From: Rhodococcus ruber
GTDB lineage: Bacteria > Actinomycetota > Actinomycetes > Mycobacteriales > Mycobacteriaceae
Assembly (NCBI RefSeq): GCF_027270735.1
Contig: NZ_JAPWIJ010000014.1
Span: 45,808 to 109,807, forward strand
DNA: 64,000 bases
Reading direction: 5' to 3'
This document shows, piece after piece, positions 50,787 through 59,428 of the stretch. Both the position numbers and the translations under genes were made by a program. The first letter of the stretch is position 1; every line of letters begins with the position of its first letter. The notes below the pieces were generated by a model that ran no database searches, was not told the origin of the DNA, and was given only the letters and a program-made list of their open reading frames with translations.

Positions 50787-51902
50787 ATGAAGGTTAGCAT
50801 CGAGAATCTGAGCCTCGCATACTCGGGAAACACTGTTGTCCGTGACCTCGACCTGGAGATCGCCGACGGAGAATCCCTGGTGTTGCTGGGGCAGTCCGGC
50901 TGCGGTAAGACCAGCACGATGCGCTGTGTCGCAGGGCTGGAGACCCCCAGCGCGGGGCGCATCACCATCGGTGATCGTGTCGTCCACGACTCGGACAAGA
51001 ACAAGACGATCCCGCCGCACAAGCGCAACGTGGGCATGGTCTTTCAGTCCTACGCGGTGTGGCCGCACCGGACGGTGTTCGACAACGTGTCGTTCTCGCT
51101 GAAGATGCAGAAGGTCAACAAGACCGAGATGAACCAGCGTGTCCTGGAAGCACTCGATCTCGTCGGGTTGGGCGAAATGGCCCACCGCGGAGCCAGCTTG
51201 CTCAGTGGCGGTCAGATGCAGCGTGTCGCGCTGGCTCGATCACTGGTGATGCGTCCCAGTGTCCTGCTGCTCGACGAGCCGTTGTCGAACCTCGATGCCC
51301 GACTGCGCGAACGGCTTCGGATGGAACTGCGCGAGCTGCAGCTCCGACTCGGGTTGACCACCGTATACGTGACGCACGATCAGGTCGAGGCGTTCGCCCT
51401 TGCCGACCGAATCGCGTTGATGCAGAACGGCCGCATCGTGCAGATCGGCACCCCCGAGGACATCTACACCTCGCCGAGGTCCGCCTCGGTGGCCGAGTTT
51501 CTGGGTGTCGGCAACATCTTCCGCGCCACGTCTGCGTCGGGACCGCGCTCGATGATGGAGCTGACGGACTTCGGACAGATTGCAGTGTCGGTCGATACAG
51601 CATCGGCGGCCGACGGCCCGGTCGTGGTGTGCCTGCGGCCCGAGGACCTCCTGGTCACGCCGTTGGACGATGCCGAGCCCGAGGGTCAGTCCTGGATGGG
51701 CACAGTCGATGTCGCCAGCTACCAGGGAGCATCCATTCGGTACCGCGTCACACTGGACGACGGCCCCGAGATCGAAGCCGTCGCCACCGGACACGCCAGC
51801 CGGATCCTGGGCATGGGAGAACGCGCACGGGTCACCGCAGTAGCCGGCGGAGCTCAGGTTCTCGTCGACGATCGCGTCGCCTCCGAGGCGGTGCCGGTAT
51901 GA
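50787..51902 (+). CDS. ABC transporter ATP-binding protein (PotA/FbpC type)
   Basis: 371 residues. Walker A GQSGCGKT (35-42), signature LSGGQMQR (139-146), Walker B VLLLDEP with the SNLDARLR D-loop and the THDQ switch. A C-terminal TOBE-like domain of about 130 residues is typical of importers of iron, spermidine, sugars or phosphonates. It overlaps the permease gene (ATGA) and belongs to a three-gene importer operon downstream of the second PrpF gene. Confidence 0.93.
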   Translation: MKVSIENLSLAYSGNTVVRDLDLEIADGESLVLLGQSGCGKTSTMRCVAGLETPSAGRITIGDRVVHDSDKNKTIPPHKRNVGMVFQSYAVWPHRTVFDNVSFSLKMQKVNKTEMNQRVLEALDLVGLGEMAHRGASLLSGGQMQRVALARSLVMRPSVLLLDEPLSNLDARLRERLRMELRELQLRLGLTTVYVTHDQVEAFALADRIALMQNGRIVQIGTPEDIYTSPRSASVAEFLGVGNIFRATSASGPRSMMELTDFGQIAVSVDTASAADGPVVVCLRPEDLLVTPLDDAEPEGQSWMGTVDVASYQGASIRYRVTLDDGPEIEAVATGHASRILGMGERARVTAVAGGAQVLVDDRVASEAVPV

Positions 51903-53659
51903 GCGCCCCTACCGACAATCGGCCCGTCACCACGACGAAGCCGCCGGTCGACACTCCCGCACCCCAACGCAGGCCCGGTCTGAAGAAGTGGATTCCGACG
52001 CTTCTGCAGTTGGCTCTGCTCACCGTGATCGTGCTGTTCCCGATGTTCTTCATCGTGATGGGCGCATTCACCGACAACGCCGAGCGCACGTCGCTCTTCG
52101 ACTTCGGTAACTTCACCCTCGACAACTTCTCGCTGCTCGGATCCTCGACCGCGCAAAGTGCACTGTGGAATTCGGCCCTGGTCGGCATCGGGTCCTCGAT
52201 CGTCGCGCTGGCGATCGGGTGCACTCTCGCCTTCCTCGCGGCACGTACCAACGTTCCTGGTCGAAAGATGATCTACGGCATCGGTATTGCGCCGCTGTTT
52301 CTCCCGGCGCTCGTCGGCGCACTGGCCTGGGCATTGCTGGCCGGACCGGCCACCGGTTACATCAACCTGATTCTGACCGCGATCGGTCTTCCCGGCTTCA
52401 TCGACATCTACAGCTTCGGCGGAATGATCTTCATCCTCGGCATCTACTACGCGCCGTATCCGTTCCTGATGGTCCACTCCGCGCTCTCGCTGATGAATCC
52501 GGACCTCGAGGACGCCGCGAGTCTGCACGGTGCGAAGTTGACGAAGATGCTCAGCAAGATCACGTTCCCGCTCGTCATGCCTGCCGTGATCGGTTCGGGC
52601 ATCCTGGTTTTCGCACTCACCGTGGAGAACTTCCCGGTTGCACAGGTGATCGGTGTTCCCGGCGGAGTCGACACCCTGCCGACTCTGATCTACCGATTGA
52701 TGAACGCTTCGCCTGCCCGCGGTAACGACGCAGCTGCTGTCGCCGTCGTCCTCACCGTCCTGCTGGTCGCCGTCGTCGCATTCCAGCAGCGCGCCATGAG
52801 CAGTAAGGAATACACCACCGTCAGCGGTAAAGGTGTTCGCGCACGACAGGTTCCGCTGCGGGCATGGCGCATCCCGGCTGCCGTCTTCGCGTGGGTCTAC
52901 TTCACCCTCGCCGTTCTCCTGCCGCTCATCGCCCTGGTGTTGGCTGCGCTGCAGACCAGCCCGTACGTCGCGAACATCGGTCAGCTCTTCGACTCCGGTG
53001 CCCTGTCGTTCTGGGGACTGGGAGAAACCCTGCGCAGTGCCGACTTCCACAGCGTGATGACCAACAGCGTCATCGTCGGTGTCGCCACCGCCGCCATCGG
53101 TACCGCGTTCTGCTTTGCTCTGGCATACACGAGGTATCGCACGAACGCTCCCGGCCGAAAGCTGTTGGAATACCTGGCAATGCTGCCGCTTGCCGTTCCT
53201 GCCATCGTGCTCGGCCTGGGTCTGCTGTGGACCTGGTTGGCGCTTCCGCTGCCGATCTACGGAACACTCGCGGTGCTGGTGATCGCGTTCGTCGCTGTCA
53301 CCATTCCGCAGGGCTATCGCGGTGTATCGGCGTCGATCATCCAGTTGGACAAAGACTTGGAAGACAGCGCGGTCATGTTGGGCGCACGGCGGCATCGGGC
53401 GATCTCGTTCGTCACCGCTCCGCTGCTCAAGGTCGGACTGTCCTCGACCTTCCTGTTGCTGCTGATGCTGTCCATGCGTGAGCTCACCGCAGCGCTGTTC
53501 CTGTTCACCTCCGACACCCGGCTGCTGTCGATCGCGATCTTCGACGCCTACGACAACGGCTCGTTCCAGTCGGCAGCCGAGTTGAGCCTGCTGTACTGCG
53601 TCGTCATCGGAGTTCTCGCCGTCCTCTCGCGTCGCTTCGGATCCAAGGAAACTGTCTGA
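51899..53659 (+). CDS. ABC importer permease, two fused membrane domains (FbpB type)
   Basis: 586 residues, about 12 helices. Two EAA-type coupling motifs can be seen, EDAASLHGAKLTKMLSKITFPLV (first half) and EDSAVMLGARRHRAISFVTAPLL (second half), each cited here as EDAASLHGA and EDSAVMLGA. The duplicated form is characteristic of ferric-iron FbpB permeases and of some phosphonate and other anion importers. The ATG overlaps the ATPase stop; the stop overlaps the binding-protein start (TGATG). Confidence 0.92.
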   Translation: MSAPTDNRPVTTTKPPVDTPAPQRRPGLKKWIPTLLQLALLTVIVLFPMFFIVMGAFTDNAERTSLFDFGNFTLDNFSLLGSSTAQSALWNSALVGIGSSIVALAIGCTLAFLAARTNVPGRKMIYGIGIAPLFLPALVGALAWALLAGPATGYINLILTAIGLPGFIDIYSFGGMIFILGIYYAPYPFLMVHSALSLMNPDLEDAASLHGAKLTKMLSKITFPLVMPAVIGSGILVFALTVENFPVAQVIGVPGGVDTLPTLIYRLMNASPARGNDAAAVAVVLTVLLVAVVAFQQRAMSSKEYTTVSGKGVRARQVPLRAWRIPAAVFAWVYFTLAVLLPLIALVLAALQTSPYVANIGQLFDSGALSFWGLGETLRSADFHSVMTNSVIVGVATAAIGTAFCFALAYTRYRTNAPGRKLLEYLAMLPLAVPAIVLGLGLLWTWLALPLPIYGTLAVLVIAFVAVTIPQGYRGVSASIIQLDKDLEDSAVMLGARRHRAISFVTAPLLKVGLSSTFLLLLMLSMRELTAALFLFTSDTRLLSIAIFDAYDNGSFQSAAELSLLYCVVIGVLAVLSRRFGSKETV

Positions 53660-54765
53660 TGAGAAAATTGGTCACAGCAATCGCGCTGGGTGTCGCAGTG
53701 GTAACGGCCACGGCCTGCTCTCCGCCACCGGAACGCCCCGCTCTGGCTCGGGCGGCGGAAGAGATCATCACCGACAACGGCCTCGTCATCGACGGCGAGC
53801 AGATCGCCGATCCGGATCTGTGGACGCGGGCCCAGGCCGAGGGTGGCATCACCCTGTACAGCGGTTACACCGCGGTCACCGAGGCCACGGTGCTGAAGAA
53901 CTTCGAGAAGGACACCGGACTCGACGTCAAGCTCGTGCGGCTCACCCCGAACCGGCTGTACGAGCGACTGGTGGCCGAGTACGGCGCGGGTCGTCTCGAC
54001 GCGGACGTCGTGCGAATCTCCGATGCCGGTTTCGTCAGCGGACTCAGCGAGCGGGGTGTGTTCCAGCCGTACACACCGCCCACGGCCGGCGAGCTACAGG
54101 ACGACGTGGTGTTCGACGGCGGCAACTACTACCGCACCTTCGACCCGATCTACACGATGGGCTACAACAGTGCGCTCATCGAGGGCGACGACAGGCCGGC
54201 GTCCTGGTCGGATCTTCTCGACGATCGGTGGAAGGGCAATCTGGGTATCGCTCAGGCCGGAGCCGGCGGTAGCGCACTGGCACTGACTCGGTTCCAGCGT
54301 GAGGTACTCGGTGACGACTACCTGCGTGAATACTCCTCGGAGGCACGGGTGTTCGACTCCATCGGAGCTCAGCTCGATGCTCTCGCCCGCGGTGAGATCG
54401 AAGCAGGGACCGTGGTGGTGAGCAGCGTCAACATCGCCAACAACGAGAATGCGCCGGTCAACTTCGTGGTTCCGGAGGAGGGACTCACCGCCTACGACTA
54501 CTACACCGGTGTTGCATCCACAGCGAAAAACATTGCGGCCGCTCAGGTATTCATGAACTGGAACCTCTCCAAGAGGGGACAGCAGGTCTTCAGCGATCTC
54601 GGTGAGTACTCGGTGCGCAACGACATCGACCCGCCGGTGATCCGCGGAATCGAACTGCCGAAGTTCACCGACCCCAAGGTCAACCGAATCACGCAGTCGG
54701 AGTCTATCGAGAACTCCGCCGACGACCAGGAGGCGTGGAACGCGATCTTCGGTTACAACGAATAG
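53659..54765 (+). CDS. ABC importer substrate-binding lipoprotein
   Basis: 368 residues. A signal peptide ends in the lipobox VTATAC (C20), giving a membrane-anchored lipoprotein. The body resembles the FbpA/class II iron and 2-aminoethylphosphonate binding-protein type (GITLYSGYTAVTEATVLKNFEKDTGLDVKLVR, cited as EATVLKNFEKDTG; later GYNSALI, SWSDLLDDRWKGNL). The ligand could be ferric iron, a phosphonate, a polyamine or an organic acid. The neighbouring PrpF and carrier genes favour an organic acid or its metal complex, but this is unproven. Confidence 0.9.
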   Translation: MRKLVTAIALGVAVVTATACSPPPERPALARAAEEIITDNGLVIDGEQIADPDLWTRAQAEGGITLYSGYTAVTEATVLKNFEKDTGLDVKLVRLTPNRLYERLVAEYGAGRLDADVVRISDAGFVSGLSERGVFQPYTPPTAGELQDDVVFDGGNYYRTFDPIYTMGYNSALIEGDDRPASWSDLLDDRWKGNLGIAQAGAGGSALALTRFQREVLGDDYLREYSSEARVFDSIGAQLDALARGEIEAGTVVVSSVNIANNENAPVNFVVPEEGLTAYDYYTGVASTAKNIAAAQVFMNWNLSKRGQQVFSDLGEYSVRNDIDPPVIRGIELPKFTDPKVNRITQSESIENSADDQEAWNAIFGYNE

Positions 54766-54777
54766 AAGAACCCCCTC

Positions 54778-54818
54778 ATTCGCGGCCGCCGAGGTAATGG
54801 GACTCGGCGGCCGCGAAT
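54778..54818 (+). terminator. Terminator-type hairpin after the ABC importer operon
   Basis: A perfect 16-bp stem (54778-54793 with 54803-54818) with a 9-nt loop, 12 bp past the stop codon of the binding-protein gene. No T-tract follows; it may need Rho. Confidence 0.75.
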
Positions 54819-54879
54819 ATGTCTGCACCGAGACGATATTCGGTGGTGCGGGCACAGGGTGCGCCGATACGCTCGCGCG

Positions 54880-55674
54880 GTGAAGGTGATATCGATCAAC
54901 GCCTGGGGCGGTGCCCGGCACGACGCGCTGATTCCGTGGATCAGCGAAGTGGATGCAGACATCGTCTGTGTCCAGGAGGTGACGCGTACTCCGCGCGGGT
55001 CGGGTTGGGCCACCTTTTCGGACGGCGAGCGCACGTTGCCGCAGCGGTTGAATCTGTTCGACGACATCTCATCGGTGCTGGTGGGATACAGATCGCACTT
55101 CATTGCCCACGACGCCGGGCCGGTCACCGATCGCGACGGAACGCGGTGGCGTCAGGACTTCGGCATCGCGACGTGGGTACGCGACGACTTCCCGATCGTG
55201 GGTCTCGACGCCCGTTTTGTGCATTCGGAGTTCGTGAACCACGTCGATTGGACTGTCGAGGACCGCCCGCGTGCCGCCCTCACCGTTACCGTGCGAGACC
55301 CGTCGAGCAGTCGAATCGTATCGATTGTCCAACTTCACGGGCTCCGTGATCCGGCGGGCAAGCACGACACTCCTGCTCGCGCGGATCAAGCTCGTAGACT
55401 GTCGGCCATCGTCGAACAGATGCACTCGACGAGCGACGTCGTCGCGCTGTGCGGCGATCTGAACCTGCTGCCGACCAGTGCCACCTTCCAGGTGTTGGGC
55501 CGGCAGGGAATGGTCGACCTGGTCGGCGAAGCCGATACGCGAACGTCGCTCTATCGCAAGCCGATTCGCAGTGCCAGCTACTTTCTGATCTCTCGGGTGG
55601 ACTCTGTGCGGCACTTCGAAGTAGTACAGCAACCGGAAGTATCCGATCACCGGGCTCTGCTGCTCGAGCTGTGA
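54880..55674 (+). CDS. Endonuclease/exonuclease/phosphatase (EEP) family protein
   Basis: 264 residues from GTG 54880. Metal-dependent phosphohydrolase motifs of the EEP fold: SINAWGG near the start, DIVCVQEV (catalytic Glu), VVALCGDLNLLP (Asp/Asn) and the C-terminal VSDHRALLLEL (Asp-His). Members cleave phosphodiesters in DNA, lipids or nucleotides. No signal peptide is seen. It follows the ABC operon hairpin and is probably transcribed on its own. Confidence 0.85.
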   Translation: MKVISINAWGGARHDALIPWISEVDADIVCVQEVTRTPRGSGWATFSDGERTLPQRLNLFDDISSVLVGYRSHFIAHDAGPVTDRDGTRWRQDFGIATWVRDDFPIVGLDARFVHSEFVNHVDWTVEDRPRAALTVTVRDPSSSRIVSIVQLHGLRDPAGKHDTPARADQARRLSAIVEQMHSTSDVVALCGDLNLLPTSATFQVLGRQGMVDLVGEADTRTSLYRKPIRSASYFLISRVDSVRHFEVVQQPEVSDHRALLLEL

Positions 55675-55714
55675 AACGGTGCGGCGCCAGATGTCCCGTG
55701 TGACACTGTTCGCC

Positions 55715-56308
55715 ATGAAGCGTTGTCTACGCTGTGTTCTCGTTCTGGCAGTCGTTCTGCCACTGACGGTGGTTCTGATGTTCGCTCGCCCGGGGGTTGC
55801 GCTCGCGTGCACCTGTGCCTACTACCCGGGCGGCTCACAGGTGGAACAGCAACTCGCCGATTTCGCCCAGGGGGAGAACGCAATCTTCACAGGCTCGCCC
55901 GTGGCCGAGCGTCGAGAGGACTTCACTGTCTACTACGACTTCGAGGTCCGTGAAGTCTTCCGAGGTGAGGTCGGCAAGACAACGACCGTCTCGACCGCAG
56001 GTGACAGCGCCGCGTGTGGCACCACCTTCGATGTGAAAGAGGAGTACCTGGTTTTCGCGACGACCTATGACACCCAGGACGCACCGCTATCGGTCAACAG
56101 CTGCTCGGCAACAACACTTTCGAGCGACACTGCGACGCGGACCGCGACCGTGAAGCAATTCGGGGAGCCACGCGAGGTAGTCGTGAACGGCGGCGTTCCG
56201 ACCCTTCTGGTAATCGTGATCGGGTTCGGCGCATTCGCCGCGGCAGCCGGAGGTGCGGCGGGGTGGAGTCTGTACAGACGGAGATCCCGATATTCGGCGG
56301 ACGACTAG
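55715..56308 (+). CDS. Secreted, membrane-anchored NTR/TIMP-like protein
   Basis: 197 residues. A signal peptide ends in ALA and is followed at once by CTCAYYPGG, the Cys-x-Cys start of netrin/TIMP-like (NTR) domains. An AIFTGSPV strand, FEVREVFRGEVG and a central AACGTTFDVKEEYLVFA segment follow. A helix near residues 160-183 and a basic tail (LYRRRSR) anchor the C-terminus in the membrane. In bacteria such domains have no established function. Several in-frame starts exist; ATG 55715 gives the best signal peptide. Confidence 0.75.
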   Translation: MKRCLRCVLVLAVVLPLTVVLMFARPGVALACTCAYYPGGSQVEQQLADFAQGENAIFTGSPVAERREDFTVYYDFEVREVFRGEVGKTTTVSTAGDSAACGTTFDVKEEYLVFATTYDTQDAPLSVNSCSATTLSSDTATRTATVKQFGEPREVVVNGGVPTLLVIVIGFGAFAAAAGGAAGWSLYRRRSRYSADD

Positions 56309-56318
56309 CGAGACGGCG

Positions 56319-56924
56319 TCAGAGTTTGCCGACACCGTCGAGGACCGCGTCGACCAGATTCTCGGCGTAGAGTCGGTCGGTCCTGGCTCGATCGGAACCG
56401 GAGCGATGCGAGAAGATGACGTGGCTGAGTACCGCTCCTGTCACCAGTTCGAGAATCCTGGTGGTATCGGCGGACTCTACCAATTCACCTCTACCCTGAG
56501 CGCGATGCACGATGAGGCGCGCGGCAACCAGTCGGCTTCGGTTGAGAGTGTCGATCATGTGTCCGAGAAGATCGGGGTGCACCCGTGCATCGAGGGCGAC
56601 CCTCAGACTGACCAAACCGGCGGTTCCTCGGTAGCCCTGCAGAAGCTGCACTGCGAGTTCGACGAGATCCGCTCGCAGCGTGCCGAGGTCGATCAGAGTC
56701 GCGAGTGGACTCCTGGCTTCCAACGCGTCGACGACCAGGGCCCCCTTCGAGTTCCAGCGACGATAGAGCGCTGCCCTACCGACCGAAGCGCGGCGGGCAA
56801 CGGCGTCGAGTGTGAAGCCTGACCACCCCTTTTCCCAGTACACCTCGAGCACCGCGTCGTAGACGCGGTCTTCCAGATGCGGATCGCGAGGACGACCCCG
56901 TCGGCTCTTGGCTTCGTCGGTCAT
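56319..56924 (-). CDS. TetR-family transcriptional regulator
   Basis: 201 residues from ATG 56924. RRGRPRDPHLEDRVYDAVLEVYWEKGWSGFTLDAVARRASVGRAALYRRW, cited in part as LDAVARRASVGRAALYRRW, is the helix-turn-helix at about residues 10-58. The C-terminal domain is of the TetR_C_11-like actinobacterial type. It is divergent from the thiolase-like gene 61 bp away, with a palindrome between, and so probably represses that operon. Confidence 0.9.
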   Translation of the reverse strand: MTDEAKSRRGRPRDPHLEDRVYDAVLEVYWEKGWSGFTLDAVARRASVGRAALYRRWNSKGALVVDALEARSPLATLIDLGTLRADLVELAVQLLQGYRGTAGLVSLRVALDARVHPDLLGHMIDTLNRSRLVAARLIVHRAQGRGELVESADTTRILELVTGAVLSHVIFSHRSGSDRARTDRLYAENLVDAVLDGVGKL

Positions 56925-56952
56925 CCCCGGATTGTCGCACCCGCCGGCATTG

Positions 56953-56969
56953 CAGACAATCTCTGTCTG
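56953..56969. promoter_or_regulatory. Inverted repeat CAGACA-N5-TGTCTG (TetR operator candidate)
   Basis: Perfect 6-bp arms around ATCTC, centred between the divergent TetR gene (start 56924) and the thiolase-like gene (start 56986). Size and position fit a TetR operator controlling both genes. Confidence 0.6.
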
Positions 56970-56985
56970 TAATAGATTTCCGTTC

Positions 56986-58521
56986 ATGAGTTCTGTACGC
57001 CACGAGGCGTCGACCGTGGATCCGGCACGTATTCCGGTGATCGTGGCTATCGGTGAAACAAGCGGACGCGGCGAACCCGTGGGCGTCGAACCCATGGAAC
57101 TGATCACGCTGGCTGCGACTGCGGCACTCCAGGACTCGCCGACCTCGGAGCCGTGGATTCGTCGCGCGGACAGCATCGCGTTCTGCCATATTGCCAGCTG
57201 GGCCTATGCCAGTCCCGCAGGTGCATTGGCACGCAGATTCGGTGCCACACCAGCAGATCTGTTCGACGCTCCGATCGGTGGGCAATGGCCTGCGCGGCTT
57301 CTCGATCGCGCGGCCGCGCGCATCGCTTCCGGAGAGTCGACGGTGGCGGTGATCGCAGGCGGTGAAGCCCAGGCCTCGATGAGCGCACTGGTCAAAGCCG
57401 GTCGAGACCCCGTCGACGACGGTGGGTGGAGCACGGATCCGGGCGGCCCGCCCACCTTCGATCTCGATCAACTCGGCAGCGTTGCAATGCACGAAGCCGG
57501 TCTGATCTCACCGGTCCGGATCTATCCGTTGTTCGAGAGCCGCTTTCGCTTCGAGACCGGCCTGGATCCGGAAGCACGGCAGGCCGAGTGCAGCGAGCTG
57601 TATGCGACCTTCTCCGTCGTCTCCGAGAAGAATCCGTACTCGTGGAACGGCCGAGCGCGCACTGCCGCAGACATCGGCACGCCGTCGCCGAAGAACCGCA
57701 TCGTGTGCGAGCCGTATCCGCTGTCGATGAACGCCATGCCGTTCGTCGACCAGGCGGCGTGCATCGTGGTGACGAGCTTGTCCGAAGCCCGCGAACGCGG
57801 TGTGCCCGAGAGCGACATCGTCTACGTCTGGGGAGGCGCTGGTGCCGAGGACACCGTGGACATTCTCGACCGAAGTAGTTTCGGCCGGTCCCCAGCGATG
57901 CAAGACGCGATGGACCGCGCGTTGCACGGAGCGGAGATCGGGGTCGAGCATCTGGACGTGTTGGACGTCTACAGCTGCTTTCCGATCGTGCCGACTCTCG
58001 CCACACGTCACCTCGGAACGCCGAAGTCGTTGATTCCCAGCGTGACCGGCGGGCACTCGTCTTTCGGTGGGCCGCTCAGTAGTCATTCTCTGCATTCGAT
58101 CACCGCATCGGTTCGGGAGATTCGTGGCGGGAAGAGGTGCGCGCTGGTGCACGCGAACGGTGGCTATCTGACGTACCACCACTCCGTGCTGTTGGCTGGC
58201 GACCAACATCCGCTCGGCTACATCGGAAATCCCGAACCCGCAGTGCTGACGGCGGATCCGCCGCCTCGAGCACCTGTCGAGGACGGCGATCTGGTGGTGG
58301 AGACTGTCTCCGTCGAGCATTCGCGGCAGCAGGAACCGAACCAGGCTTTCCTCGTCGGGAAGGACGAGCGCGGACGACGTGTTGCTGCCCAGACGGCACC
58401 CGGCGATACGGCCAGTGCGCATGCGTTGTCCCTCTATCGACGCGAACCCGCACGCGAAATCATCGGAGCAACAGTCAGTGTCGAATCGAACGAGGGGAAC
58501 ATTCGTGTCCGAGGCCGATAG
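56986..58521 (+). CDS. Thiolase-like acetyl-CoA acetyltransferase family protein
   Basis: 511 residues from ATG 56986. It resembles the long SCP-x/acetyl-CoA acetyltransferase-like proteins of mycolic-acid actinobacteria: VIVAIGETSGRGEP start, PVIGGQW-like region, VLDVYSCFPIVPTLA, VTGGHSSFGGPLSSHSL and CALVHANGGYLTYHHSVLLAG segments. A C-terminal extension of about 110 residues is OB-fold-like. Family members take part in fatty-acid or sterol side-chain beta-oxidation, and the following enoyl-CoA hydratase fits that. The enzymatic activity is not certain because the N-terminal thiolase cysteine is not in a canonical context. Confidence 0.82.
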   Translation: MSSVRHEASTVDPARIPVIVAIGETSGRGEPVGVEPMELITLAATAALQDSPTSEPWIRRADSIAFCHIASWAYASPAGALARRFGATPADLFDAPIGGQWPARLLDRAAARIASGESTVAVIAGGEAQASMSALVKAGRDPVDDGGWSTDPGGPPTFDLDQLGSVAMHEAGLISPVRIYPLFESRFRFETGLDPEARQAECSELYATFSVVSEKNPYSWNGRARTAADIGTPSPKNRIVCEPYPLSMNAMPFVDQAACIVVTSLSEARERGVPESDIVYVWGGAGAEDTVDILDRSSFGRSPAMQDAMDRALHGAEIGVEHLDVLDVYSCFPIVPTLATRHLGTPKSLIPSVTGGHSSFGGPLSSHSLHSITASVREIRGGKRCALVHANGGYLTYHHSVLLAGDQHPLGYIGNPEPAVLTADPPPRAPVEDGDLVVETVSVEHSRQQEPNQAFLVGKDERGRRVAAQTAPGDTASAHALSLYRREPAREIIGATVSVESNEGNIRVRGR

Positions 58522-59314
58522 CATCGAACCTGTTGTACTGACGAGGCGTGACGGTCATGTACTCGTTGTCACGATCAACCGATCGAAGGCCGCCAACAGC
58601 ATCGACGCACGCGTGCACACGCTGCTCGGACAGGCTTGGGAGTCGGCCGAGGCCGACAGCGACATCCGTGCGATCGTCTTGACCGGTGCGGGATCGGCGA
58701 CCTTCTGTGGGGGTGCCGATCTGAAAGCCCTCGGCACCGGAGGTCCCGGCGCGGTGACTCCGCCCGAGACCGAGCACTGGGGTTTCGCTGGGATTGTCCA
58801 ACATCCGATTTCGGTTCCCGTCATCTCGGCAGTGAACGGGTCCGCGATGGGAGGCGGAACCGAGATCGCTCTGGCCTCGGATATGGTCGTCGCCTCGGAC
58901 ACGGCCGTATTCGGCCTGCCCGAAATTCGCCGCGGACTGGTCGCGGGTGCAGGTGGTGCCTTTCGGCTGATGTCTGCGGTACCGGAACACGTTGCGTTGG
59001 AGATGATCTTGACGGGCCAGCCGATATCCGCGCATGAGGCCGCACGATGGGGGTTGGTCAACAGGGTTGTCGCGCCCGAAGACGTTCTCGGCACGGCACT
59101 CGGTCTCGCTCGCCTCTGCGCGGAGGGTGCGCCGCTCGCGGTGCGCGCATCCAAGCGGCTGGCCCGACGCATCACCGACGGCACCATCGCGCACGAGGCT
59201 GACTCATGGCAGCAGAACCGTCGTGAATTGGATCGACTCGCCACCACGAAGGACGTCGTCGAAGGAATCACCGCATTCCTGCAGAAACGCGAACCGACAT
59301 GGACCGCGCAGTGA
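58505..59314 (+). CDS. Enoyl-CoA hydratase/isomerase family protein
   Basis: 269 residues from GTG 58505 (GAGGGG ribosome site), overlapping the end of the thiolase-like gene by 17 bp. Crotonase fold: VTINRSKAANSID, the oxyanion-hole loops SATFCGGADLKAL and VNGSAMGGGTEIALASDMVVAS, and FGLPEIRRGLVAGAGG. It hydrates or isomerises an enoyl-CoA in beta-oxidation. Coupling to the thiolase-like gene under a TetR regulator suggests one inducible CoA-ester pathway. Confidence 0.92.
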   Translation: MSEADSIEPVVLTRRDGHVLVVTINRSKAANSIDARVHTLLGQAWESAEADSDIRAIVLTGAGSATFCGGADLKALGTGGPGAVTPPETEHWGFAGIVQHPISVPVISAVNGSAMGGGTEIALASDMVVASDTAVFGLPEIRRGLVAGAGGAFRLMSAVPEHVALEMILTGQPISAHEAARWGLVNRVVAPEDVLGTALGLARLCAEGAPLAVRASKRLARRITDGTIAHEADSWQQNRRELDRLATTKDVVEGITAFLQKREPTWTAQ

Positions 59315-59374
59315 ACGGTCGGCACTGAAGAACACTGTTACCCAAGCGTGACCTGCTTAGCGCAAGTAACGGAG

Positions 59375-59403
59375 TCGTGCCCGAGGCGATAGACCGGGCA
59401 CGA
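59375..59403. other. 9-bp stem hairpin between the hydratase and lipoprotein genes
   Basis: TCGTGCCCG and CGGGCACGA arms with an 11-nt loop, 60 bp past the hydratase stop and 26 bp before the lipoprotein start. It can be the terminator of the hydratase operon or part of the lipoprotein leader. Confidence 0.4.
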
Positions 59404-59428
59404 TGTTCGTCGCGAGTGGGGAGTCGTC

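Noticed and set aside
51059..51898. N-terminal extension of the ABC permease frame
   Set aside because: It lies inside the ATPase gene, reads as arginine-rich noise, and the ATG at 51899 overlaps the ATPase stop.
54778..54818. Palindromic hairpins (also 31330-31371 and 34851-34887) as repeats of a mobile element or CRISPR
   Set aside because: They have unrelated sequences, each occurs once at an operon end, and the position fits transcription termination.
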